From: Comamonadaceae bacterium
GTDB taxonomy: Bacteria > Pseudomonadota > Gammaproteobacteria > Burkholderiales > Burkholderiaceae_C
Assembly (NCBI GenBank): GCA_947454695.1
Contig: CANGMW010000116.1
Coordinates: 1-7,994, forward strand
DNA: 7,994 bases
Reading direction: 5' to 3'
Shown here: in pieces, positions 1-7,113 of the stretch
Layout of the letters: the number at the start of each line of letters is the position of its first letter
Numbering within the stretch: the first letter of the stretch is position 1
Notes under the pieces: model-generated
The model's input: the letters and a program-made list of their open reading frames with translations, nothing else
What the model was told of the DNA's origin: nothing
Databases searched by the model: none
Made by a program: the position numbers and the translations under genes

Positions 1-68
1 AACGTGTGACCGAGATGCAAGCCCGGGCGCAGGACGTGAAGGCTTATATCGCCCGCCATTGCGACTAA
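1..68 (+). CDS. 3' end of an upstream gene, probably threonine synthase
   Basis: Only the last 21 codons are visible, in the frame starting at base 3 and ending with TAA at 66-68. The peptide is a hydrophilic, helix-prone tail ending DVKAYIARHCD. Too little is present for any domain or motif. In Burkholderiales the gene before a moeA-moaD-moaE-clpB run is commonly thrC (pyridoxal-phosphate threonine synthase, last step of threonine synthesis), and a tail with a 'DVKAYI'-like helix would fit that family. The identity is therefore inferred from gene order rather than seen. It reads in the same direction as moeA, with 23 bases between its stop and the moeA ATG, so co-transcription is possible. 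Confidence 0.5.
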   Translation, partial: RVTEMQARAQDVKAYIARHCD

Positions 69-87
69 GGCGACTGAGCCGACTGAT
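61..87 (+). repeat. Three 9-bp tandem repeats with in-frame stops before moeA
   Basis: Three adjacent 9-base units read GCGACTAAG (61-69), GCGACTGAG (70-78) and CCGACTGAT (79-87). They span the stop codon of the upstream gene and fill most of the leader before the moeA ATG at 92. Because 9 is a multiple of 3, each unit carries a stop in the upstream gene's frame: TAA at 66, TGA at 75 and TGA at 84. The likely origin is local duplication by slippage. A function as a back-up stop or as a spacer for coupling to moeA is only inference. Confidence 0.75.
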
Positions 88-91
88 CCCC

Positions 92-1369
92 ATGAACACC
101 CCGCGCGCGCCACTTAAATCCCTCGATGACGCCCTGATCGAACTGCTGGCCCAAGCACAGGTGCTGGCGCAGACCGAGCTGGTGTCCACCTTTGACGGCC
201 AAGGTCGCGTGCTCAGCGCCGATCTGGTCTCAGCCCTGCATGTGCCGCCGCAAGACAACAGCTCGATGGACGGCTACGCCGTGCGTTGTGCCGATTTGGA
301 TGGGGCCGATCAGGCCTTGCCCGTCTCGCAGCGCATTCCCGCCGGTGCAGCGGGTGCGCCCTTGTTGCCGGGTACGGTGGCGCGCATCTTCACCGGCGCG
401 CCGGTGCCTGCGGGGGCCGATGCCATCGTCATGCAGGAAGACTGCGAGCCCGTGCCCGACAGCGCCGGCCAGGGCCTGGGTCAAGTGCGCGTCAAGTCCA
501 CACCGGCGATGGGTCAGTGGATTCGCCGCGCCGGCGAAGATGTGAGCCGGGGCGCTGTGGTGCTGGCCTGCGGTGAGCGACTTACACCGGCCTCGCTGGG
601 ACTGGCCGCCAGCATCGGCATGAGCGCGTTGCCGGTGGTACGCCGCCCGCGTGTGGCCCTGTTCTCCACGGGTGACGAACTGGTCATGCCCGGTGACATC
701 GCGCCCGAGCAGATGCCAGCCGGCGCCATCTACAACTCGAATCGTTTTTTCTTGCGCAGCCTCTTGCAAGGGCTGGGTTGTGAGGTGACGGACTTCGGCA
801 TCGTGCCCGACCGGCGCGAGGCGACGCTGGACGCGCTGCGCCAAGCCTCTGCGCAGCACGACCTGATCCTCACCAGCGGCGGTGTCTCGGTGGGTGAGGA
901 AGACCACATCAAACCGGCCGTGCAGGCGCTGGGCGAGCTCGACCTTTGGCAAATTGCCATCAAGCCGGGCAAGCCTTTTGCCTACGGCAAAATCCACCGC
1001 ACTGCCAGCGCGACGCTGGCGGGCACGGCCTGCCACTTCATCGGGCTGCCGGGCAACCCGGTGTCGAGCTTCATCACCTTCCTGGTGCTGGTGCGTCCCT
1101 TCCTGCTCAAGCTGCAGGGCGCCACGCAGTGCATGCCGGTGAGCATGGCCATGCCGGCCCACTTTGCCTGGCCGCGCGCGGACAAGCGTCGCGAGTTCCT
1201 GCGTGTACGCCGCAATGCGGCGGGCGGCTTGGACCTGTTCCCCAACCAGAGCTCCGGCGTGCTGACCTCGGCGGTGTGGGGCGATGGCGTGGTGGACAAC
1301 CCGCCTGGCCAAACCATTGCACCGGGCGATGTGGTGCAGTTCATCTCGTTTTCGGAGCTGATGGCATGA
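92..1369 (+). CDS. moeA: Molybdopterin molybdenumtransferase MoeA
   Basis: MoeA uses adenylylated molybdopterin and molybdate to make molybdenum cofactor in the cytoplasm, the last common step of the pathway. The protein is 425 residues, a normal length. Family motifs are present in order: DNSSMDGYAVR (55-65, with the Asp at 60 matching E. coli D59), FTGAPVPAGAD (100-110), RAGED (146-150), STGDEL (192-197), TSGGVSVGEEDH (261-272), KPGKPFAYGK (291-300) and GLPGNPVSSF (318-327). The segment between KPGKPFAYGK and GLPGNP is about ten residues longer than I recall for E. coli MoeA. ATG at 92 is chosen because KSLDDAL near the N-terminus then aligns with the start of E. coli MoeA. A TTG at 59 would add 11 residues and overlap the upstream gene. 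No clear Shine-Dalgarno site precedes the ATG, so translation may be coupled to the upstream gene. It overlaps moaD by 4 bases. Confidence 0.96.
   Translation: MNTPRAPLKSLDDALIELLAQAQVLAQTELVSTFDGQGRVLSADLVSALHVPPQDNSSMDGYAVRCADLDGADQALPVSQRIPAGAAGAPLLPGTVARIFTGAPVPAGADAIVMQEDCEPVPDSAGQGLGQVRVKSTPAMGQWIRRAGEDVSRGAVVLACGERLTPASLGLAASIGMSALPVVRRPRVALFSTGDELVMPGDIAPEQMPAGAIYNSNRFFLRSLLQGLGCEVTDFGIVPDRREATLDALRQASAQHDLILTSGGVSVGEEDHIKPAVQALGELDLWQIAIKPGKPFAYGKIHRTASATLAGTACHFIGLPGNPVSSFITFLVLVRPFLLKLQGATQCMPVSMAMPAHFAWPRADKRREFLRVRRNAAGGLDLFPNQSSGVLTSAVWGDGVVDNPPGQTIAPGDVVQFISFSELMA
1354..1357 (+). promoter_or_regulatory. Shine-Dalgarno site of moaD inside moeA
   Basis: GGAG ends 8 bases before the moaD ATG at 1366 and lies within the last codons of moeA. 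With the ATGA stop/start overlap it supports translation of moaD by terminating and newly recruited ribosomes, and it fixes the moaD start. Confidence 0.7.
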
Positions 1370-1617
1370 AGGTCAACATCAAGTACTTTGCTTCTATCCG
1401 GGAGGCTTTGGGGCAGGGCAGTGAACTGTTCGACACCCAAGCCCGCACCTTGGGTGGCTTGCGGGATGAACTGATCGCCCGAGGCGGCGCGTATGCCCAC
1501 AGCCTGGCGCGCGAGCGTGCCGTGCGCGTGGCGCTCAACCAAGTCATGAGCCAGGAGAGTGCAGAACTCTCAGAGAACAGTGAAGTGGCCTTTTTCCCGC
1601 CGGTGACGGGCGGCTAA
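1366..1617 (+). CDS. moaD: Molybdopterin synthase small (sulfur-carrier) subunit MoaD
   Basis: MoaD is a ubiquitin-fold sulfur carrier. Its C-terminal glycine is adenylylated by MoeB, converted to a thiocarboxylate, and delivers sulfur to cyclic pyranopterin monophosphate in the MoaE active site. The 83-residue product has the family's size, a first beta strand VNIKYFASIREALG (3-16) and the diagnostic tail EVAFFPPVTGG (73-83) ending in Gly-Gly. The start overlaps the moeA stop (ATGA, 1366-1369) and a GGAG lies 8 bases upstream. It is followed after only 4 bases by moaE, its partner subunit, so both subunits should be made from one mRNA. Nothing is truncated or odd. Confidence 0.96.
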   Translation: MKVNIKYFASIREALGQGSELFDTQARTLGGLRDELIARGGAYAHSLARERAVRVALNQVMSQESAELSENSEVAFFPPVTGG

Positions 1618-1621
1618 GAGC

Positions 1622-2101
1622 ATGAGCACGCGCGTGTCGATCCAGACGCAGGACTTTGACCTCAGCGCCGAAGTGGCTACTTTGCGTGCCGGCGACAAAC
1701 GGGTGGGCGCGGTCTGCAGCTTTGTCGGCACGGTACGGGACCGCAACGACGGCGATGCGGTGAGCACGCTGGAGTTGGAACATTACCCCGGCATGACCGA
1801 GAAGGCGATTGAGGGCATGATCGACGAGGCCTTGGCCCGCTTTAACCTGTATGCCGCGCGGGTGATCCACCGGGTGGGCTTGCTGCAGCCGCTGGATCAG
1901 ATCGTGCTGGTGGTGGTCACGTCCGCGCACCGCGGGGAGAGTTTCCAAGCCTGTGAATTTCTCATGGACTACCTCAAAACCCAGGCACCGTTCTGGAAAA
2001 AAGAACAGACGCCGGCCGGCGCCCGCTGGGTGGATGCCCGGGTCAGCGATGACGCGGCTCTGGCCAAATGGGGCATTGCCTCGGGTAACTCCAGTCAGTG
2101 A
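1622..2101 (+). CDS. moaE: Molybdopterin synthase catalytic subunit MoaE
   Basis: MoaE is the large subunit of molybdopterin synthase, a MoaD2-MoaE2 heterotetramer that adds two dithiolene sulfurs to precursor Z (cyclic pyranopterin monophosphate). The product is 159 residues. It shows FVGTVRD (34-40, Arg at 39), LEHYPGMTEKAI (52-63), IHRVG (82-86), TSAHR (100-104) and MDYLKTQAPFWKKE (115-128). Lys119 and Lys126, the active-site lysines known from E. coli MoaE, occur at the same numbers here, as do R39, H103 and R104. The ATG at 1622 follows the moaD stop by 4 bases with only a weak AAGAG upstream, pointing to translational coupling. It is the last gene of the cofactor cluster, since clpB has its own promoter. 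Confidence 0.96.
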   Translation: MSTRVSIQTQDFDLSAEVATLRAGDKRVGAVCSFVGTVRDRNDGDAVSTLELEHYPGMTEKAIEGMIDEALARFNLYAARVIHRVGLLQPLDQIVLVVVTSAHRGESFQACEFLMDYLKTQAPFWKKEQTPAGARWVDARVSDDAALAKWGIASGNSSQ

Positions 2102-2130
2102 TGCGCTGATCGAGGGCAGCGGACCTTGAC

Positions 2131-2153
2131 GCTGATGCTTGATGCAAATCAGC
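2131..2153 (+). other. Bulged hairpin downstream of moaE
   Basis: GCTGAT (2131-2136) pairs with ATCAGC (2148-2153), and TTG (2139-2141) pairs with CAA (2145-2147) across an ATG loop. This gives a 9-bp stem with a two-base GC bulge on the left arm. It lies 30 bases after the moaE stop and before the clpB promoter, where a 3' end would be expected. There is no T-tract after it, so a classical intrinsic terminator is not supported. It may mark an RNA 3' end trimmed to a hairpin, or be chance. Confidence 0.3.
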
Positions 2154-2171
2154 TCGCGTGGCCGGCCTTCT

Positions 2172-2197
2172 CTTGAAAACCCCCGCTTGACCCCCAT
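2172..2197 (+). promoter_or_regulatory. Sigma-32 heat-shock promoter of clpB
   Basis: The -35 element CTTGAAA (2172-2178) and -10 element CCCCAT (2192-2197) match the RpoH consensus CTTGAAA...CCCCAT almost perfectly, with 13 bases between them, in the accepted range. Transcription would start about 6-9 bases downstream, near 2204, leaving a leader of roughly 17 bases that still holds the GGAGA ribosome site. clpB is a classic member of the sigma-32 regulon, so sequence and context agree. I see no CIRCE-type HrcA operator (TTAGCACTC-N9-GAGTGCTAA). A short hairpin (CCCCA 2192-2196 with TGGGG 2200-2204) overlaps the -10 box and is probably incidental. Confidence 0.88.
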
Positions 2198-2210
2198 GCT
2201 GGGGTTAACC

Positions 2211-2215
2211 GGAGA
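2211..2215 (+). promoter_or_regulatory. Shine-Dalgarno site of clpB
   Basis: GGAGA sits 5 bases before the ATG at 2221, the clearest ribosome binding site in the window. It contrasts with the three SD-less genes downstream of clpB and fixes the clpB start. Confidence 0.8.
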
Positions 2216-2220
2216 ATTTC

Positions 2221-4815
<2,595 letters not shown>

Positions 4816-4827
4816 CACCGGGCATTA

Positions 4828-4849
4828 GCCAACAGCCACTGTGTTGAGC
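4828..4849 (+). other. Weak bulged hairpin between clpB and the deacetylase gene
   Basis: CAACAG (4830-4835) can pair with the CTG...TTG arm at 4839-4846 across a CCA loop with a two-base bulge, and flanking GC pairs are possible. It lies 12 bases after the clpB stop, has no T-tract, and overlaps the -35 box of the next gene. No standard terminator is visible in this 63-base gap. Function is unproven. Confidence 0.2.
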
Positions 4850-4872
4850 GCGGTCACGTGACTGGCGATAAT
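4844..4872 (+). promoter_or_regulatory. Sigma-70-type promoter of the deacetylase gene
   Basis: A -35 box TTGAGC (4844-4849, 4 of 6 to TTGACA) and a -10 box GATAAT (4867-4872, 5 of 6 to TATAAT) are separated by exactly 17 bases, the optimal spacing. The expected start of transcription, about 7 bases after the -10 box, falls on or next to the ATG at 4879, so the mRNA would be leaderless. The boxes and spacing are seen; promoter activity is inferred. Confidence 0.6.
4853..4862 (+). promoter_or_regulatory. Perfect 10-bp palindrome in the promoter spacer (possible operator)
   Basis: GTCACGTGAC is a perfect inverted repeat whose centre (4857/4858) coincides with the centre of the 17-bp spacer between the -35 and -10 boxes. 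A dimeric repressor or activator bound here would meet RNA polymerase directly. No regulator gene lies nearby to suggest which family. Perfect 10-mers occur by chance about once per kilobase, so this is a candidate only. Confidence 0.35.
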
Positions 4873-4878
4873 TCGCGC

Positions 4879-5811
4879 ATGACCACGTTCATCTACACCC
4901 ACGACGCTTGTTTTAACCACCAGCCAGGACCTCACCACCCGGAGTCGCCCGAGCGGCTTGAGGCGGTTCTGCAAGCACTGCAAACACCCGCGTTCGACAA
5001 CGCCGTCTGGCGTGAGGCGCCATTGGGATCGTTCGAGCAGGTCGAACTCGTGCACACGCCGGACTATGTGCAGGCGGTGCAGGACAAATCGCCCACCGAA
5101 GGTTATCGCGCGTTGGATGGGGGCGATACCATTTTGTCGCCTGGCAGTTTGGAGGCGGTGATGCGCTGCGTGGGCGCGGCCTGCGCCGGCGTGGATGATG
5201 TGGTGGCCGCGCGCGCGCGCAATGTGTTTTGCGCCACCCGCCCCTGCGGTCACCATGCCGAGGCCGATCAGGCCATGGGCTTTTGCGTGTTCAACCAAGC
5301 GGCGATTGCGGCCCTGCATGCCCGCGTCGCCCATGGCATCGAACGGGTGGCGGTGTTGGACTTCGATGTCCACCACGGCAATGGCACGCAGAACTCTTTC
5401 TACAACGATCCCAATTTGTTCTATGGCTCTTGCCACCAGTCACCGTTCTACCCCGGCACCGGCCAGTGGCAGGAAACAGGCGTGGCCGACAACATCCTCA
5501 ATATTCCCCTGAGCCGGGGTGCAGGTTCTTCCTCATTCCGTGCAGCCATGGACCAGGAGATGTTGCCAGCCTTGCGCCGCTTTGCACCGCAGTTGCTGAT
5601 CATCTCCGCCGGCTTTGATGCGCACCACCTCGACCCCTTGGGTGGATTGAAGTTTACTGACGAGGATTACTACTGGATCACCGCTGAGCTGATGAAAGTC
5701 GCGGATGAATCGGCGCAAGGCCGCGTGGTCTCGGTACTGGAAGGCGGCTACAGCCTGCAAGGCTTGGCCAGCGGGACCGCCGCGCATGTGCGCGCTCTGA
5801 TGGGGCTGTGA
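4879..5811 (+). CDS. Class II histone-deacetylase-family zinc amidohydrolase
   Basis: This enzyme family removes acetyl or other acyl groups from amines (lysine side chains or polyamines) using one zinc ion. In bacteria the true substrate is usually unknown. The 310-residue product is a complete arginase/deacetylase fold with H19-H20 and ESPERL (22-27) near the start, the tandem active-site histidines in CGHHAE (123-128), DFDVHHGNG (161-169), SAGFDAH (243-249) and EGGY (288-291). Zinc ligands are predicted as D163, H165 and D247, and Y291 as the transition-state tyrosine, so it should be active. The residue before GHHAE is Cys123, where many relatives have Pro (RPPGHH). ATG at 4879 is chosen over a GTG at 4858, because the family begins close to the 'YTHDACFNH' strand and the promoter -10 box ends 6 bases before it. 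There is no Shine-Dalgarno sequence. It could act on acetylpolyamines (AphA-like) or on proteins (HDAH-like); the sequence does not decide. Confidence 0.9.
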   Translation: MTTFIYTHDACFNHQPGPHHPESPERLEAVLQALQTPAFDNAVWREAPLGSFEQVELVHTPDYVQAVQDKSPTEGYRALDGGDTILSPGSLEAVMRCVGAACAGVDDVVAARARNVFCATRPCGHHAEADQAMGFCVFNQAAIAALHARVAHGIERVAVLDFDVHHGNGTQNSFYNDPNLFYGSCHQSPFYPGTGQWQETGVADNILNIPLSRGAGSSSFRAAMDQEMLPALRRFAPQLLIISAGFDAHHLDPLGGLKFTDEDYYWITAELMKVADESAQGRVVSVLEGGYSLQGLASGTAAHVRALMGL

Positions 5812-5829
5812 GCGGTCAAGGCCCGCTCA
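5809..5829 (+). terminator. Hairpin at the deacetylase stop codon
   Basis: TGAGCGG (5809-5815) pairs perfectly with CCGCTCA (5823-5829) around a 7-base loop, a GC-rich 7-bp stem that starts on the TGA stop codon itself. It is placed as a 3' end would be, but no run of T follows, so it is at best an atypical terminator or an RNA 3'-end protecting structure. It would separate the deacetylase transcript from that of the MFS gene. Confidence 0.35.
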
Positions 5830-5851
5830 AGCAAGGCGGCGCATTCCCGTT

Positions 5852-5857
5852 TACGAT
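5852..5857 (+). promoter_or_regulatory. Possible -10 box of a leaderless MFS transcript
   Basis: TACGAT (4 of 6 to TATAAT) ends 6 bases before the ATG at 5864, the same distance as in the deacetylase gene. I find no good -35 box 16-18 bases upstream. No Shine-Dalgarno sequence precedes the ATG (the last bases read GATCGACGG), which is why a leaderless start is suspected. Evidence is mainly the repeated arrangement at neighbouring genes. Confidence 0.35.
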
Positions 5858-5863
5858 CGACGG

Positions 5864-7081
5864 ATGAACACCGCCACCCTCACGCCTGACGCGCCAGAAC
5901 TCGTTGCGCTCAAACAAGACGCCAAGGTCATTGGCCTGGTCGGTTTGGCACATGCCAGCTCGCACTTTGCCCACTTGCTCTTGCCCTTGATGTTTCCGGT
6001 CTTCATTCGGGAATTCGGCTTCAGTTATTCCGAACTGGGGTTTTTGATGTCGGTGTTTTTTGTGGTCTCCGGCATCGGTCAGGCCAGTGCGGGTTTTGTG
6101 GTCGACCGCTTTGGCGCACGCCCCGTGCTTTTTGCTTCCCTCCTGCTGTTTGTTTTGGCCTGTGTGCTGGCTTCGCTGGTGACCGGCTACACGGGCTTGC
6201 TGGCGGTGGCCGCGCTGGCCGGCTTGGGCAATGCGCCGTTTCACCCGGTGGACTTCACCATACTGAACCAGCGGGTGTCAGCACCGCGCCTGGGTCATGC
6301 CTTCAGCGCGCACGGCCTTACCGGTAATTTGGGCTGGGCCGCGGCACCCGTGTTTTTGGTCGGGATCACGACGCTGCTGTCCTGGCGCACTGCCTATCTG
6401 GCGGCAGCGGTCATGTACGCCGTAATTTTGCTGCTGCTGCTTGTCCAGAGGGATCAATTGCGCACCGAGGTACTGGTGCGCGCGGCAGACCAGCCCAAAG
6501 GACAAGACATGGCCTTCTTGCGCATGCCGGTCGTGTGGTGGTGTTTTGCGTTTTTCATGTTGTCCACGATGACCCTGGCCCTGGTTCAAAACTACGCGGT
6601 GTCCTTGCTCAAGGCATTGCATGGCGTGAGTTACGAGATGGCCACGCTCACCCTCACAGGCTACATGCTGTGCGCGGCGGTGGGCATTTTTGTCGGGGGT
6701 TTTGTGGCGGCACGCCAGGCCAACAGCGACCGGGTGGTCGCGGCTTGCATGGCCGCCGGGGCGGTGTTGCTGGCGCTGTGCGCCACCGGCTGGCTGGGTG
6801 CCACCGGCACCATGGTGGCGCTGGCCAGCACCGGATTTGCCATAGGCATAGGCGGTCCTTCTCGCGACATGATGGTCAAAAAAGCCACACCCAAAGGTGC
6901 TACCGGACGCGTGTATGGCACGGTGTATTCTGGCTTCGATGTGGGCTTTGCCATCTCGCCCTTGCTCTTTGGCGCTCTGATGGACCGCGGCTGGTTCAGC
7001 AGCACGTTTTACGTGGCCGCCACGGTGCTGTTGCTCAGTGTGTTCACGGCCTTGGGGGTAGGGCGGCGCATCCACCGCTAA
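5864..7081 (+). CDS. MFS transporter, 12 transmembrane helices, substrate unknown
   Basis: This is a major facilitator superfamily permease of the inner membrane, driven by an ion gradient. At 405 residues it has the usual size. Twelve hydrophobic segments can be placed at about 22-45, 56-80, 87-107, 111-133, 150-172, 174-194, 222-245, 258-283, 290-308, 312-333, 350-372 and 378-398, with a polar central loop at 195-220. The loop between helices 2 and 3 carries the MFS motif A (GFVVDRFGAR, 77-86). GLGNAPFHPVDFTILN (120-135) in helix 4 recalls the fosmidomycin-resistance (Fsr)-like branch, and a conserved patch GPSRDMMVKKATPKGATGRVYG runs from 331 to 352 before helix 11. No signal peptide is needed or seen. 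The ATG at 5864 lies 52 bases after the deacetylase stop. Import or export cannot be decided. It might move a substrate or product of the neighbouring deacetylase or thiamine-diphosphate enzyme, but that is a guess from position only. Confidence 0.88.
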   Translation: MNTATLTPDAPELVALKQDAKVIGLVGLAHASSHFAHLLLPLMFPVFIREFGFSYSELGFLMSVFFVVSGIGQASAGFVVDRFGARPVLFASLLLFVLACVLASLVTGYTGLLAVAALAGLGNAPFHPVDFTILNQRVSAPRLGHAFSAHGLTGNLGWAAAPVFLVGITTLLSWRTAYLAAAVMYAVILLLLLVQRDQLRTEVLVRAADQPKGQDMAFLRMPVVWWCFAFFMLSTMTLALVQNYAVSLLKALHGVSYEMATLTLTGYMLCAAVGIFVGGFVAARQANSDRVVAACMAAGAVLLALCATGWLGATGTMVALASTGFAIGIGGPSRDMMVKKATPKGATGRVYGTVYSGFDVGFAISPLLFGALMDRGWFSSTFYVAATVLLLSVFTALGVGRRIHR

Positions 7082-7100
7082 CTGTCGCGTCTCTTCGCGG

Positions 7101-7106
7101 CACAAT
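7101..7106 (+). promoter_or_regulatory. Possible -10 box of a leaderless transcript for the ThDP enzyme
   Basis: CACAAT (4 of 6 to TATAAT) ends 7 bases before the ATG at 7114, inside the 32-base gap after the MFS stop. No convincing -35 box lies 16-18 bases upstream and there is no Shine-Dalgarno sequence (the ATG is preceded by GTCGGGC). The arrangement repeats that of the two genes upstream. Read-through from the MFS gene is equally possible. Confidence 0.35.
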
Positions 7107-7113
7107 GTCGGGC

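Noticed and set aside
59..91. TTG start giving an 11-residue longer MoeA
   Set aside because: It would overlap the upstream gene, lies in the 9-bp repeat, gives an Arg-rich peptide unlike MoeA, and the ATG at 92 fits the family start.
230..1312. 360-codon open frame on the minus strand inside moeA
   Set aside because: It mirrors a well-supported gene. Its His/Arg/Gln-rich product shows no known motif, and long antisense frames are expected in GC-rich coding DNA.
2125..2143. Extra CTTGAC and CTTGAT boxes upstream of clpB as second sigma-32 -35 elements
   Set aside because: No CCCCAT-like -10 element lies 13-17 bases after either one; only the 2172-2197 pair is complete.
4858..4878. GTG start adding 7 residues to the deacetylase
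   Set aside because: The codon lies inside the predicted promoter spacer and has no ribosome site; the added residues are not family-like.
7082..7113. TPP riboswitch before the ThDP enzyme
   Set aside because: The gap is only 32 bases, far too short for the aptamer, and no THI-box sequence is seen.
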